From assembly GCF_014489495.1 (NCBI RefSeq), contig NZ_CP060780.1, forward strand, positions 558,001-622,000: 64,000 nt of DNA, given 5' to 3'. This DNA is from Sphingomonas daechungensis (GTDB taxonomy: Bacteria; Pseudomonadota; Alphaproteobacteria; Sphingomonadales; Sphingomonadaceae). A model generated the notes under the pieces. That model searched no databases. It was not told where the DNA came from and saw nothing but the letters and a program-made list of their open reading frames with translations. Each line of letters starts with the position of its first letter. Positions within the stretch are counted from its first letter, which is position 1. The position numbers and the translations under genes are program-made. This document shows positions 9,420-21,132 of this stretch, in pieces.

Positions 9420-10314
9420 CTAACCCTCCACCGTCGGTTGCTGGGCGGATTCGGGATGATCGGTTCGCCCGGCGAACGCGGCAGGCGGACGATCATCTTG
9501 CCGGGAATGCGCAGGTCGAACCGCACCAGCCCGCGGCCAAGCAGGCCGGATGAGCGGTCGGCCTTGGCGAAGCGGGCGAGCGCGTCACGCGCTGCATCGA
9601 CGCCCTCAGGAAGCGCCACCGTCTCCCCCGACTGGAAGGCGAGGTCCCAGCGGCGTCCGCCGACCCAGGTCGCCGATGCGAGCTGCGCCTGCATGGCCGG
9701 GGAGCCCGCGAGGATGGTCTTGAGGTCGCTCGACCGCCGGTTTGCGCCGGGTCCGATGACCAGCGGCAAATCGGGCATCTTGTCGACCGGCACACGGTCG
9801 AGGACGATGCCATGGGCGTCGATCAGGGCGAGCCGCTCGCGATCCTGCCAAAGCGCAGACGGGGTTCGCTCGACGACGTCGATGACCAGCGTATCGGGCA
9901 GGCGGCGCGACACGCGGGCGTCCTGGACCCAGCCGAACTGCAGCAGCCGGTTGCGGATGGCGGCGACGTCGACAAGCGGCTGCGCCGGGTCGTTCTGGCC
10001 GGTTGCCGCCGCAGCCTTGTGGAGCTCATCCACGACCACGGCGTCGATCAGCTTATGGTTCATGTGCTTGATGCCGACGATCTGATAGCCGTTGACGCGG
10101 AAGCCTGCGTTTCCGACCGCTTCGCCCGCCTGCAGCGCGGCCTTGGCAGGGATGTCGAGAGCGATTGCGGCGGCGCCGGCCATCAGCACCAGGAAGCCGG
10201 TGAAGCCGAACGCGGCGAGCTTGTTGGCCCGCGCGCTGTTCATCTTCTGAGCGGCCGTGGGCGCGGTCTTGCGTTTCGCCTTGCCCCCGATCCGCGCCGC
10301 ATCCGCGCCGCCAT
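9420..10314 (-). CDS. ftsQ: Cell division protein FtsQ
   Basis: Bitopic divisome protein that links early and late division proteins, with a large periplasmic part. About 298 residues after repair. The start at 10314 gives a basic tail (MAARMRRGSGGKAKRK) and a single membrane span (LAAFGFTGFLVLMAGAAAIAL). The POTRA domain begins at FRVNGYQIVGIKHMNHKLI, followed by the beta domain (WVQDARVSRRLPDTLVIDVVER, GLVRFDLRIPGKMIVRL). One missing base in a five-G run near 10284 separates the basic tail from the rest. A second loss near 9447 makes the raw frame run 28 bp into ftsA; with it restored, translation ends QQPTVEG-stop at 9420, 9 bp before ftsA. Start and end therefore rest on these repairs. 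Confidence 0.88.
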
Positions 10315-10318
10315 TCGC

Positions 10319-11254
10319 CTACCCTTCTTTCTCGTGAGCGCTTCCTCGATCAGACGCTCGACCAGTTCCCCGTAACTGATGCCGCACACCTTCGCTTGCT
10401 CCGGCACCAGGGACAAGGGGTCATTCCGGGTTGAGTGTTGACTTCCAAAAGAAAAATGCCGGCTTCGCCCTGTTCGTCGTCCCAGCGGAAGTCGGACCGC
10501 GACGCGCCGCGGCAGCCGAGCAACTTGTGCGCCTTGGCGGCCATGTCCTTCATCGATTGAGCGATGTCGTCGGGGATCTGCGCGGGCAGACATGCTCTGT
10601 CAGGCCGTCGGTATATTTGCTGTCGTAGTCGTAGAAGCCGACCTTCGGCTTTAGCTCGGTCACGGCGAGCGCCTCGTCGTTGAGCACGGCGACGGTGAGT
10701 TCGTGACCCTTCACGAACGGCTCGGCGAGAAGCGTATCAAAGTGCCTCCACGGTCCCTCGACATCGCGGCCGATCGGGCTGCCATAATTGCTCTCGTCAG
10801 TGACGATGGCGACGCCGACCGACGAACCCTCGTTGACCGGCTTCAGCACGTACGGCCGCGCAATCGGGTCGCCGCTGTAGAGGCTCTCACTCTCGACGAT
10901 CGTCCCCGCCGGCATGCGCACGCCGTGCGGGACCAGCACCATCTTGGTCAGCTCCTTGTCGATCGCGATGACCGAGGCTTCGAGCCCGCTGTGGGTGTAG
11001 GCGATGCCCATCAGGTCGAGCATGCCCTGGACCGTGCCGTCCTCGCCCGGCGTACCGTGGAGCGCATTGAAGACGACGTCGGGCTTCAGCTCTTTCAGCT
11101 TGGCGGCGACGTCGCGGTCCATGTCCAGTTCGATCACGTTCGACCAGCCGCGCTCACGGATCGCATTGGCGACGCCGCGCCCGCTCGTCAGCGAAACCTC
11201 GCGCTCGGACGACCAGCCGCCCATCAACACAACGACGCGAAAATCCTTGTTCAT
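10319..11254 (-). CDS. ddl: D-alanine--D-alanine ligase
   Basis: ATP-grasp ligase that makes the D-Ala-D-Ala dipeptide added by MurF. About 312 residues after repair. It opens with [19 protein letters not shown], has [19 protein letters not shown], the ATP-grasp [16 protein letters not shown] loop, and the metal-binding end [21 protein letters not shown]. Three single-base losses (near 10588, 10421 and 10322) scatter it over three frames. The ATG at 11254 overlaps the murB stop (ATGA), and the repaired stop falls 4 bp before ftsQ. The order murB-ddl-ftsQ-ftsA is the standard dcw order. Confidence 0.94.
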
Positions 11255-12143
11255 TCCCTGCCGATCCGCTGGATTTCCCATTCAAGGGTAATGCCGGAGT
11301 TTTCCAACACGCGGCGGCGGACTTCCTCGCCCAGCGCCTCGATGTCGGCGCTGGTCGCGCTACCGAGGTTGAGCAGGAAGTTGCAATGCTTTTCCGAGAC
11401 TTGGGCGTCGCCCATCGTCAGCCCACGGCAACCGGCCGCATCGACGAGCACCCAGGCCTTGTGGCCGGGCGGATTCTTGAACGTCGAGCCGCCGGTGCGG
11501 CTACGGAGCGGCTGGGATTCCTCGCGAGCGCGGGCGATGGCATCCATTTCCGCGCCGATGGCTTCTGGCTTGCCGGGTGAGCCGCGGAAGGTGGCTTCGA
11601 CGACCACTGCTCCTTCAGGCAGTTCGCTGTGGCGGTAGGTGTAACCGAGCTTTTCGAGCGGCAGGGTTTCGATGCTGCCGTCGCGCATCGCGACGCGAGC
11701 TTCGACGAGAATGTCCTGAACCTCGCGGCCGTAAGCGCCGCCGTTCATTCGAACGAAACCGCCAACCGTGCCGGGGATTCCGCGCAGGAACTCGAGGCCG
11801 GCAATGCCTGCATCGCGCGCAGTCGAAGAGACGAGGATACCGCTCGCCCCGCCCCGCAACGAAGGGTCACGTCGTCGACCTTGTCGATCTTCGAAAATGC
11901 TTTGCCGAGGCGGACCACGACACCCGGAACGCCCGCGTCGCGGACGATCATGTTGGAGCCGAGACCGAGCGCCATCACCGGCACTTCGGGATCGAGATCG
12001 CGCAGGAACTGGACCAAATCGTCCTCGTCCTTCGGCTCGAACAACCACTGCGCTGCGCCGCCGCTCTTGAACCACACCAACGGCGCCAGCGGCGCATTTT
12101 CGGTGAGCCTGCCTTGAACCTGCGGGAGCGTGTCGACGCTCAC
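11251..12143 (-). CDS. murB: UDP-N-acetylenolpyruvoylglucosamine reductase
   Basis: FAD- and NADPH-dependent reductase that converts UDP-GlcNAc-enolpyruvate to UDP-MurNAc in the cytoplasm. About 297 residues after repair. The FAD-binding region contains [16 protein letters not shown], then [18 protein letters not shown] with the conserved RxNxGAYG-like loop. The catalytic serine lies in [13 protein letters not shown] (GSTFKNP), and [19 protein letters not shown] closes the fold. The GTG start at 12143 overlaps the murC stop as GTGA. One lost base near 11855 (a GGGG run) shifts the frame after LRCGAG. Confidence 0.95.
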
Positions 12144-13555
12144 TTGCTCGCCCTGACCTTGGTCAGGCAGTCGCCGAGCGAGGCGGCCCACTTGGTGATG
12201 TCGCCCGCGCCCATGCAGATGATGAGGTCGCCCGGCGCCGCGAGATCGCGAAGGCCGGCGCACAGGTCGTCGAGGTCGCTGACCGTGCGGACCATGCGGT
12301 GGCCGTGCGCGCGAAGACCCTCGGCCAGCGCCTCGGAATCCGTGCCCTCGATCGGCTGCTCGCCCGCCGCGTAGACGGGCGTCACGAACACGATGTCGGC
12401 GTTATTGAAGGCGTTCTGGAAGTCTTCCATCAAGTCGTGAAGACGCGAGTAGCGGTGCGGCTGCACGACCGCGATGACCCGCTGGTCGGCGCTTTCCCGG
12501 GCCGCCGACAACACCGCGCGAATCTCGACCGGATGGTGCGCGTAATCGTCGATGATCACGCAGCCATCGACTTCCCCGACCTTGCTGAAGCGCCGCTTCA
12601 CGCCATCGAAGCGGGCGAAGCCTTCGCGGATCTGGTCTTCGGAAATGCTAAGCTCCAGCGCGACCGCTACGGCGGCGAGCGCATTCTGGACGTTGTGCCG
12701 CCCGGGCATCGGCACGGCGAGGCCCTCGATCGTATGCCTCTCGCCATCCCGGCCCGAAACCACGACGTCGAACTGGCTCCCGGCCGGTCCCGCGACCTGC
12801 ATGTTATCGGCACGCAAATCCGCCAGCGCGGAGAATCCATAGGTCACGATCCGCCGGTCGCGAATGCGGCCGATGACGTTCTGCACCTCCGGATGATCCA
12901 CGCACATCACGGCGAGGCCGTAGAAGGGCACGTTCTCGATGAATTCGCAGTAGGCCTTCTTGACCTCTTCGAACCCGCCGTAATGCTCGAGATGTTCGGG
13001 ATCGATGTTGGTGACGACCGCGATTGTCCCGTCGAGGCGGAGGAAGCTGCCGTCGCTCTCGTCGGCTTCGACCACCATCCAGTCGCTCTTGCCCAGCCGG
13101 GCGTTGGATCCGTAACGATTGATGATGCCTCCGTTGATCACGGTCGGGTCGAGCCCGCCCGCATCGAGCATCGCCGCGATCATCGACGTCGTGGTCGTCT
13201 TCCCGTGCGTGCCGGCGACCGCGATGGTCTTCTGCATCCGCATCAGCTCGGCGAGCATTTCGGCGCGCTTCACGATCGGCAGGCGACGCTCGACGGCGGC
13301 TTCGACCTCAGGATTGCCGCGGCTGACCGCGGAGGAGATCACGATCACCGCCGCGTCGCCGAGGTTCTCGGCCTTCTGGCCGATCATGATCGGAATGCCG
13401 AGCTTGCGCAGCCCTTCGACAATATAACCTTCAGCGAGGTCGGAGCCCTGAACTTTGTAGCCGACCTTGTGCATTACCTCGGCGATGCCGGACATGCCGA
13501 TGCCGCCGATGCCGACGAAGTGGATGGTGCCGATGTCGGTGCCCAAAGCCTTCAC
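12140..13555 (-). CDS. murC: UDP-N-acetylmuramate--L-alanine ligase
   Basis: First Mur ligase: adds L-Ala to UDP-MurNAc with ATP. 471 residues and unbroken. The N-terminal UDP-binding Rossmann motif is [17 protein letters not shown] (residues 11-27), the ATP P-loop is GTHGKTTTT from 115, and the central domain has [12 protein letters not shown]. The C-terminal domain carries the [16 protein letters not shown] signature. A GTG start at 13555 overlaps the murG stop (GTGA), and the gene's own stop overlaps the murB GTG. It is one of the few genes in this cluster that reads through intact. Confidence 0.97.
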   Translation of the reverse strand: MKALGTDIGTIHFVGIGGIGMSGIAEVMHKVGYKVQGSDLAEGYIVEGLRKLGIPIMIGQKAENLGDAAVIVISSAVSRGNPEVEAAVERRLPIVKRAEMLAELMRMQKTIAVAGTHGKTTTTSMIAAMLDAGGLDPTVINGGIINRYGSNARLGKSDWMVVEADESDGSFLRLDGTIAVVTNIDPEHLEHYGGFEEVKKAYCEFIENVPFYGLAVMCVDHPEVQNVIGRIRDRRIVTYGFSALADLRADNMQVAGPAGSQFDVVVSGRDGERHTIEGLAVPMPGRHNVQNALAAVAVALELSISEDQIREGFARFDGVKRRFSKVGEVDGCVIIDDYAHHPVEIRAVLSAARESADQRVIAVVQPHRYSRLHDLMEDFQNAFNNADIVFVTPVYAAGEQPIEGTDSEALAEGLRAHGHRMVRTVSDLDDLCAGLRDLAAPGDLIICMGAGDITKWAASLGDCLTKVRASK

Positions 13556-14708
13556 GCTGGAACCCCTCCGGCGGGGGCTTCGGCGCGTACGCGCGGGCTG
13601 AGCGTGAAGCCGACTTCCATCGGCGACAGCCCTCCACCGACGCGTTCGACGAGATCGGCGAGATTGCTCGCCGCGTGCGGTTTACCGACGGATAGCGAGC
13701 GGGCCGCCGCGTTGATCAATGACTGCGGGTCCTCGGCCATCACTTCGATCTGCCTGGCCAGCGCCTCGGGCGAAAACAGAGGTTGCTGAATCATCCGCGC
13801 GCCGCCCGCGTCGGTGATGTCGCGAGCGTTTGCGGTCTGATGATCGTCGGTCGCTTCCGGATAGGGGATGAGGATCGCCGGGCGGCCCGCTGCCGTCATC
13901 TCGGCGACCGTCGACGCGCCGGACCGTGCAATAACCAGATGCGCCTCGGCGAGCTTCGCAGGCATGTCCTCGATGTAGGTCATCAGCTCTGCAGGAATGC
14001 CGAGTTCCGAATAGCGCTTGCGTACCTGGTCGATGTCGTCCGGGCGGCACTGCTGCATGACCTGCAGGCGAAGACGCAACGACGGCGATAGCAGGCCCAG
14101 CCCTTCCGGCACGACCTTGCTGAGGACGGTCGCGCCTTGGCTTCCGCCGGTGACGAGGATCTTGAAGGGGCATATTCGTCGAACGGCGGGAACGGAACTT
14201 CGCCAAGCTTGGCGATCGCCTCGCGCACCGGATTGCCGACCAGCACCACCTTGTCATTGTAGCTCTTCTTGATTCGTTCAACCTCGTTGTACGCGGTTGC
14301 GATCGCGGTCGCCTCGCCCGCAAGAAATCGATTGGCGCGGCCGAGCACCGCATTCTGCTCGTGAAGAACAGTCGGAATCTTCATCGAAGATGCCGCAAGC
14401 AGCGCTGGCACCGCCGGATAGCCGCCGAAGCCGATAACCGCGTCGGGACGATGGTTCTTGTAAAGGTTCTTCGCCTCGCGACGGCCCGCCATCAGCGAGC
14501 GCACACCGCGGATCATTCCGAGCGGACTCTTCGTCAGCCGTCCCGCTGGCAGGATATGCACCGGCACGCCCTGGAATAGCCCGGGAAAGCGCGCGCCACG
14601 ATCGTCGGTGATCAAGAGCACGCCGTGTCCGCGCTTCCGCAGTTCCGCAGCGAGCGCATGCGCGGGACCATGTGGCCCCGGTCCCCCTGCGGCCAGAACG
14701 AAATTCAT
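13552..14708 (-). CDS. murG: UDP-N-acetylglucosamine--lipid I GlcNAc transferase (MurG)
   Basis: GT-B glycosyltransferase at the inner membrane face that converts lipid I to lipid II. About 386 residues after repair. Recognisable parts are [36 protein letters not shown], the second-domain loop [15 protein letters not shown] (frame break just before it, near 14168, CCCC short by one C), and the UDP-GlcNAc site [21 protein letters not shown]. The N-terminal acceptor loop should read AAGGTGGHMVPAHA but reads [13 protein letters not shown]. Three separate one-base losses in about 20 bp (around 14672-14692) restore the frame but spoil the motif. The ATG overlaps the ftsW stop and the stop overlaps the murC GTG. 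Confidence 0.94.
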
Positions 14709-15927
14709 GCGGTAACGCTCTCCCCGCTCCATTTCACGACATATGGCGAGCGGGTCAGATACGGATTTCGCCGCGTGAATGCGAGCAGCAAGCCCATGCC
14801 GATGGAGAGGGCGAGCATCGAACTTCCGCCGTAGCTGATGAACGGCAAGGTCATGCCCTTCGACGGTGCGAGCTGGACATTCACCATCATGTTGATGAGC
14901 GCCTGCAGCCCGAACTGGATCACCAGCCCCGCCGCGGCCAGCAGGGCGAAGCTGTTGTCCTCGTCGAGCAGCTTGATCAGAACGCGGGCGACAATGGTCA
15001 GATACAGGATGGCGATGGCGAGGCAGGCGATCAGGCCGAACTCCTCGCCGATCACCGAGAAGATGTAGTCCGTGTGGGGCTCGGGCAGGCCGAACTTGCG
15101 AGTGCCGGCGCCCGGGCCCATCCCGAACAGGCCGCCTGCGGTCAAAGTGCGCATCGCGTTCTCGACCTGAAAATTGTCGCCCTCGCCGAACAGGAAGCCG
15201 TCGATGCGCGTGGTCGCGACGGGATAGAAGAAATAGGCAAGCACCACGCCGACGACGGCGGCTGCCGCGAGGATTCCCAGGACGCGCAGGCTAACGCCTG
15301 CGAGTGCCAGCATCGCGATCCAGACGCTGGCGAAGATGATGGTTGAGCCGAAGTCCGGCTGCTTCATCAGCAGCACCGCGACCGCGCCGACCAGCACCGC
15401 GGACAGCGGGAAGATCGGCAGCGATTTGTCCTGCTCCCGCAGCGACAGCAGCCATGCCATTGCAACGACGAAGAACGGCTTGAGGAATTCGGACGGCTGA
15501 AGCTGGCCGATGCCAATGTCGATCCAGCGTGTCGCGCCGTTCACCTCCGGCCCGAGGATCGGCACGAAGATCAGCATGACGAAGAAGAAGGCCGCCCCGC
15601 GAGGGAGAAGCGCTTGGCCCGCTCGCGCGGCATCATCGAGATGGCAATCATCACCGGGACGCCGACGCCGATCCAGACGATCTGGCGGTAGAAATAGTGA
15701 AGTTCGGAAAAGCGGACGGAGCCGCCGGAATAGCGCTCGCCGGCGGCGGGCGACGCGGCGGCGACGGCGATCAGGCCGATGCCGATCAGCGTCGCGATCA
15801 GCAGCAGCAGGACCTTGTCGATCTCCCAGAACCAGCGGCCGACCGCCGATGTGTCGGAGCGGCCGTAATTGCTCGGGTCCAGCCGCGCGGCCTTCGCCTT
15901 GATCTGCCCTGAAATGCTTCCGATCAT
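14705..15927 (-). CDS. ftsW: Lipid II polymerising glycosyltransferase FtsW (SEDS family)
   Basis: SEDS-family peptidoglycan glycosyltransferase acting with FtsI in septal wall synthesis. About 407 residues after repair, with about 10 membrane segments. Visible features are the first helix VLLLLIATLIGIGLIAVAAAS, the arginine-rich loop PRERAKRFSL, VNGATRWIDIGIGQLQPSEFLK (family signature near the catalytic Asp loop), the FGMGPGAGTRKFGLPEPHTD loop and IVARVLIKLL near the end. A G lost in a GGGG run near 15601 breaks the frame after RFSLAG. The ATG at 15927 overlaps the repaired murD stop, and the stop overlaps the murG ATG. Confidence 0.95.
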
Positions 15928-17244
15928 AACGCCCCACCAGGTCCTTGAACCTGTCACCCCTCTGCTCGAAGTCCTTGAATTGGTCGAACGACGCGCAGGC
16001 TGGCGAGAGTAGAACGGTATCGCCCGCCTGTGAATCCCGCGCGGCGTGATCCAGCGCATTTTCAAGCGTTTCGCAGTTCGTCACCGGCATGTGCGGCGCG
16101 AGAAGCCTCGCGAACAATTCACCGGCCTCCCCGATCGTGTAGGCGGAGCGAACGTGACCGAAGTGCGGTGCGCATTCGTCGAGATTGTCTGTCTTCGCTT
16201 GCCCGCCGAGGATCCAGCGGATCGCCGGGAAGGCGGCAAGCGCCGGAGCGGTCGCGGTCGGGTTGGTGGCCTTGCTGTCGTTGACAAAAAGAACGCCGTC
16301 CTTTTCGCGGACGCGCTCCATGCGGTGGGGGAGACCGGGGTAGGTTCGGAGGCCTTCCTCGACTTGCTCCTCCGTCAAACCGAGCAAACGACATGCCGCA
16401 GTGGCGGCGGCGGCGTTTTCAGCGTTGTGTGGTCCTTGGAGCGCGGGCCAGCGCGATTGATCAGCAATCTCGTCAACGCCGACACCGATAACCCGGTCAT
16501 GATCTTGCGACCACCGGATCTCATACTCCTCAAAAGTCGGCTGAGTTTCGCGCGAGATGACCTGAAGATAATGACCTGCCTGCATGTCGAGCAAACGCAC
16601 CTTCGAGGCCACGTAAGCATCAAAGTCGTCGTACCGGTCGAGATGGTCGGGCGTGATGTTGAGGAGCACCGCGACGTCGCAGTCGAGGCTCCGCGTCAGG
16701 TCGATCTGGTAGCTCGACAGCTCCAGCACATAGACGCCGCCATCGGGCAGCGGGTCCTGCGCGAGGATCGGCAGGCCGATGTTACCGCCCATTTCCGTCG
16801 GCACGCCGGCGGTCTTGAGGATATGATGGGTGAGAGCAGTCGTCGTCGACTTGCCGTTGGTTCCCGTAATGCCGACGACCTTGTGCGGCGGAAGCTCGGG
16901 CCGGGCGCGGCGAAGATCTCGATGTCGCCGATGATCTCGACGCCGGCAGCGCGGGCGCGCTGGGCGATGGGGTGGCGATTGAGAGGCAGGCCGGGCGTGA
17001 CCACCAAGCTGTCGAACTGGCTGAGGTCCGCCCGATCTAGGTCTTCAACGCGAAATTCGGCAGAATCCAAATCGACAGACATTTCCATAACTTCGTCGAA
17101 GGCCCGCTCACGAGCATCGTCGTTACTGTCCCAACCAGTGACCGTCGCGCCGCTGGCGATCAGTGCTTTGACAGTCGCAAGCCCCGACCGCGCCAGACCG
17201 TAGACCGCATAATGTTTGCCGGCGAAGGCCTTGGCGGTGATCAC
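15924..17244 (-). CDS. murD: UDP-N-acetylmuramoyl-L-alanine--D-glutamate ligase
   Basis: Second Mur ligase: adds D-Glu to UDP-MurNAc-L-Ala. About 440 residues after repair. The N-terminal Rossmann region reads [18 protein letters not shown], the P-loop [16 protein letters not shown] follows the first frame break near 16912, then [27 protein letters not shown], and the C-terminal [18 protein letters not shown] and [15 protein letters not shown] second loss near 15935 hides the true stop; with one G added it ends [10 protein letters not shown] and the stop overlaps the ftsW ATG. The GTG start at 17244 overlaps the mraY stop (GTGA). Confidence 0.95.
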
Positions 17245-18311
17245 CTCAGCTTGAGGGTGGAAAGCCCGGCCAGCGCCAGGATGAAGCTGACGATCCAAAA
17301 ACGGATGACGACCGTCGGCTCGGACCAGCCGAGATGCTCGAAATGGTGGTGGATCGGGGCCATTCGGAAGACGCGCTTGCCGGTGCGCTTGTAGACCACG
17401 ACCTGGATCACGACCGACGCCGCCTCCAACACGAACAGACCGCCGATGATCACCAACACGAACTCGTGGTGCGTGGCGACCGCGACCGCTCCGAGCGCCC
17501 CGCCTAATGCCAGGCTGCCGGTGTCGCCCATGAAGACGGCGGCGGGCGGCGCGTTGAACCACAGGAAGGCGAGACCCGCGCCGACGATCGCCAGAAGCAG
17601 AACCGTCAGGTCGCCGACGCCGAGGATGTGCGGAATGCCGAGGTATTCGGCGAAACGGGCGTTGCCGACTAGATAGGCGATCAGCAGGAACGCCATCGAG
17701 GCGATGATGACCGGCATGGTCGCCAGCCCGTCGAGGCCGTCGGTCAGGTTCACCGCATTCCCGAAGGCGACGATCACGAACGCTCCGAAGGGAATGTAGA
17801 ACCAGCCGAGGTCCAGCACCGGCCCCTGCACGAACGGCAGGTAGAGATTGGTCGTGCCCGACCCGGCGATCAGCCAGGTGGCGAAGCCGGCGATCAGGAA
17901 CTCCAGCACCAAACGCGTCTTGCCGGACAGGCCGGCGTGATGCGCCTTCTTCACCTTGTCGTAGTCGTCGAGGAACCCGATCAGCCCGAAGCCGCCGGTC
18001 ACCAGCAACACCGCCCAGACGTACGGATTGCGTAGGTCCATCCATAGCAGGACGGACACCGACATCGAAATCAGGATCAGCAGGCCGCCCATTGTCGGCG
18101 TGCCGCGCTTGGCGAGATGGCTCTGCGGCCCGTCGGCACGGATGGGCTGGCCCTTCCCCTGCCGGACGCGGAGTTGCGAGATCAGCCACGGACCGAGGAC
18201 CAGGCCGATCAGCAGCGCGGTCGCGCTTGCCGCGCCGGCGCGAAAGCTGATGTAGCGGATGAGGTTGAGGATGCCCGGAAATCCGAGCTGTTCGGCGATC
18301 AGATAGAGCAT
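17241..18311 (-). CDS. mraY: Phospho-N-acetylmuramoyl-pentapeptide transferase (lipid I synthase)
   Basis: Integral membrane enzyme that transfers phospho-MurNAc-pentapeptide to undecaprenyl phosphate. 356 residues, unbroken, with about ten membrane helices. Family markers are the N-terminal [16 protein letters not shown], the aspartate-rich [22 protein letters not shown], the catalytic [13 protein letters not shown], the [12 protein letters not shown] loop, and the C-terminal [21 protein letters not shown]. It overlaps the end of murF by 13 bp and shares GTGA with the murD start. Confidence 0.98.
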   Translation of the reverse strand: MLYLIAEQLGFPGILNLIRYISFRAGAASATALLIGLVLGPWLISQLRVRQGKGQPIRADGPQSHLAKRGTPTMGGLLILISMSVSVLLWMDLRNPYVWAVLLVTGGFGLIGFLDDYDKVKKAHHAGLSGKTRLVLEFLIAGFATWLIAGSGTTNLYLPFVQGPVLDLGWFYIPFGAFVIVAFGNAVNLTDGLDGLATMPVIIASMAFLLIAYLVGNARFAEYLGIPHILGVGDLTVLLLAIVGAGLAFLWFNAPPAAVFMGDTGSLALGGALGAVAVATHHEFVLVIIGGLFVLEAASVVIQVVVYKRTGKRVFRMAPIHHHFEHLGWSEPTVVIRFWIVSFILALAGLSTLKLR

Positions 18312-19705
18312 GTCGCGCCCTCCTTCACGCGCTCGACCAGCTTCGCAAGCCCGACTGAGTTGGATGCTTTCACCAGCACGGCGTCCCCAGGACGGAGCAT
18401 GGACAAGAGGGCTTCGGTCGCTTCGTCGACGTCCCTCGACATGTCGACACCGACCTTTCCGACGATGATCTCAGCTAGCGGCCGCATCTCGTCGCCGATC
18501 AGGATGACGCGGTCGACGTGCGCGTCGAGAACGGAAGGCGCGAGACTGGCGTGAAGCTCGGCGCTATGCTCGCCAAGCTCGCGCATCGGTCCGAGGACGG
18601 CGATGCGCCGCTCGATCTCCTGTTCCGCGCCAAGGCTCTTCAGCGTCGCTGCCATGGAGGCGGGATTGGCGTTGTAGCTTTCATCGATCAGCAGGAACTC
18701 GCCGCCATCGACGCGGACGTGGTGACGCTCGCCGCGCCCCTTGAGTCCGCCGAGATCCGCAAGCGCCAGGCCGGCCACGCCGACGTCGAGACCCAGGGCC
18801 TCGATGGTCGCAAGCACGGCGAGCGCGTTCGACACCCAATGCTCGCCGCGCTGAGAAATTGTAAAGGTAACTTCACTTTCTAGAAGCGCTGCGGTGATCA
18901 GGCTTCCGCCCTCCGACGAACGGACCGCGTGAAGGGCGTGAACGTCGGCGTCGCCCGAACCGAACGTGACGATCCGGTCGGCGTAACGGCGCGCTGCCCG
19001 GACGAGCCGGTCACGATGTGGCGTGTCGTTCGGGATGATCGCGATTCCGTCGGTTTCGAGGCCCTCGAACACTTCGCCCTTCGCATCGGCAATCGCTTCT
19101 TCCGAACCGAGGTTTTCGATGTGGGCCGGCGCGATGGCGGTGATGAGCGCAAGATGCGGGCGGACCATACGCGTAAGCGCGGCGATCTCGCCGGGATGAT
19201 TCATGCCCATCTCGAGCACCGCAAAGTCCACGTCGCGCGGCATCCGGGCGAGGCTCAGCGGAACGCCGGTATGGTTGTTGTAGCTCTTGACGGAGCGATG
19301 GGCCTTGCCGCCGCTGATGCGGTCGAGCACGGCGTACAGCGCTTCCTTGGTGCTGGTCTTTCCGACGGAGCCGGTGACACCGACGATCAGCGCGTTCGAA
19401 CGTTCGCGTGACGCACGGCCGAGGTCTTCGAGCGCCCGCGCTGTGTCCTCGACCAGGACATGCGGGCCAATGACCGGTTGCGAGACAATTGCTGCCGCCG
19501 CTCCCGTTGCGAAGGCGCGTTCGACGAACTTGTGGCCATCGTAGACGGTGCCCGGCATGGCGATGAACAGGTCGCCCGGCTGAACTTCGCGACTGTCGAA
19601 CGTCACTCCAGTGACTTCGAAGGGCTCGCTTGCACGGCCGCCGGTTGCAGCTTCGATTTCGGCCGAGGCCCAGAGCACGCCCATGCCTTCGCCCAAGCCC
19701 CTCAT
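18299..19705 (-). CDS. murF: UDP-N-acetylmuramoyl-tripeptide--D-alanyl-D-alanine ligase
   Basis: Last Mur ligase: adds the D-Ala-D-Ala made by Ddl. 468 residues and unbroken. The N-terminal domain contains [20 protein letters not shown], the P-loop is [17 protein letters not shown], the central domain has [16 protein letters not shown], and the C-terminal domain has [18 protein letters not shown] and [19 protein letters not shown]. The ATG at 19705 overlaps the murE stop (ATGA). Because of the frameshifts, the raw reading frame of murE runs straight into murF and looks like a single 942-residue fusion; the overlap shows they are two genes. Confidence 0.96.
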   Translation of the reverse strand: MRGLGEGMGVLWASAEIEAATGGRASEPFEVTGVTFDSREVQPGDLFIAMPGTVYDGHKFVERAFATGAAAAIVSQPVIGPHVLVEDTARALEDLGRASRERSNALIVGVTGSVGKTSTKEALYAVLDRISGGKAHRSVKSYNNHTGVPLSLARMPRDVDFAVLEMGMNHPGEIAALTRMVRPHLALITAIAPAHIENLGSEEAIADAKGEVFEGLETDGIAIIPNDTPHRDRLVRAARRYADRIVTFGSGDADVHALHAVRSSEGGSLITAALLESEVTFTISQRGEHWVSNALAVLATIEALGLDVGVAGLALADLGGLKGRGERHHVRVDGGEFLLIDESYNANPASMAATLKSLGAEQEIERRIAVLGPMRELGEHSAELHASLAPSVLDAHVDRVILIGDEMRPLAEIIVGKVGVDMSRDVDEATEALLSMLRPGDAVLVKASNSVGLAKLVERVKEGATCSI

Positions 19706-21127
19706 GCCGCGCACTCCCGCGCGACGAGTGAGTCGTCGAACGGCAGGATTTTTTGGTTCGCGCCCGCGCCGATGATCTGACCGGTCTCGTGCCCCTTGCC
19801 GGCGAGCAGGATGATGTCCCCTCCACTGCCATGCGAATGGCTTCAGCGATTGCTTCGCGGCGGCCGCCGATCTCGATCGCGCCGGGGGCTCCGGCGAGCA
19901 CCTCCGCGCGGATCTTCGCGGCATCCTCGCCGCGAGGATTGTCGTCGGTGACGATGACGACGTCCGAAAGCCGGGCCGCGACCGCACCCATCTCCGGCCG
20001 CTTGCCCTGGTCGCGGTCGCCACCTGCCCGAACACCGTGATCAAGCGGTTGCTGACATGCGGACGGAGAGCGGCGATCGCCGCCTCCAGAGCATCGGCGG
20101 TATGCGCATAATCCACGTAAACCGGCGCGCCCGCGCGACTGATGACCGCACGCTCAAGTCGCCCGCGCACGGGCGCGAGCCGCTGAATTGCGGAAAAGAC
20201 GGTCTCGAAGCTACTGCCTGTCGCCATGGCTAGGCCTGCCGCGACCAACACGTTGGCCGCCTGGTATGCACCGATCAAAGGCAGAGCGAGACGATACGTT
20301 CCCTCGCCATGCTTGATCACCAGTTTTTGCCCGAGCGCGGTCGGCTGTTGCTCGACCAGTTGGATGAATTCGCCCGCGCGGCCAGCGGTCAACGGCTCGA
20401 TCCCGCGCTTGCGAACCCGTTCGATCACCTCCGCCGACTTGGGATCGTCGGTCCAGACCACCGCGGCGCCATCCGCCGGGAGCAGCTCGTCAAACAGCCG
20501 CATCTTGGCTTCGAAGTAGGCGTCCATCGAGGGGTGATAATCGAGGTGGTCGCGGCTGAAATTGGTGAAGGCGACGGCCTTCAGCGGCACGCCCTCGGCG
20601 CGATGCTGGTCGAGCCCGTGTGACGAGGCTTCGTAAGCGACGTGGCTGATGCCCAAGCGCTTGAGGCCGGCCATGTTGTTGAGGAACGTGACGATGTCGG
20701 GCGTGGTCAGGCCGGTCTTCACTTGATCGTCGGAGGTCGTGACTCCCAGGGTTCCGATCGACGCCGACCGATGTCCCGCCATTCGCCAGATCTGGCGCGT
20801 CATCTCGACGGTCGAAGTCTTTCCGTTCGTTCCGGTGACCGCCACGACAGTCTCCGGATACGGTCCGTAAAAGCGTGAAGCGAGTTGCGCGAACAGCAGC
20901 CGCGGCTCGCCATCAGACAGATGCGGCACCGATGGAACGGTCGCCTCGGCCCGCGCGACGACCGCGACAGCGCCGCGCTCAACCGCCTCGCCGATGAAGT
21001 CTTCACCGTTGAAGACTGCACCCCTGAACGCGCCGAAGACGCTGCCCTTCGCCACCTTCCGGTGGTCGATCGCAAAGCCGGTCACTTCTGAATCGCTATC
21101 GACGCCCGCGAGGTCCCTCAGCTTCAC
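19702..21127 (-). CDS. murE: UDP-N-acetylmuramoyl-tripeptide synthetase (meso-diaminopimelate-adding)
   Basis: Third Mur ligase: adds the third stem residue. About 475 residues after repair. The N-terminus has [20 protein letters not shown], the P-loop is [20 protein letters not shown], then the carbamylated-lysine region and [19 protein letters not shown]. The C-terminal [16 protein letters not shown] carries DNPR, the marker for meso-diaminopimelate specificity, as expected for a Gram-negative wall. Two one-base losses near 20024 (after LITVFG) and near 19817 (after RMAVEG) break the frame; both are short G runs. It starts 5 bp after the ftsI stop and its stop overlaps murF. Confidence 0.95.
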
Positions 21128-21132
21128 TGTCT

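Noticed and set aside
14705-16804. A 699-residue MurD-FtsW fusion protein
   Set aside because: One frame runs from the MurD middle through an arginine-rich nonsense stretch into FtsW. The true MurD end and FtsW start are visible in other frames with an ATGA overlap, so the fusion comes from base losses near 15935 and 15601.
18299-21127. A 942-residue MurE-MurF fusion protein
   Set aside because: The joining stretch is an arginine-rich out-of-frame reading. MurE's true C-terminus (DNPR motif, ending at 19702) lies in another frame and MurF starts in an ATGA overlap at 19705.
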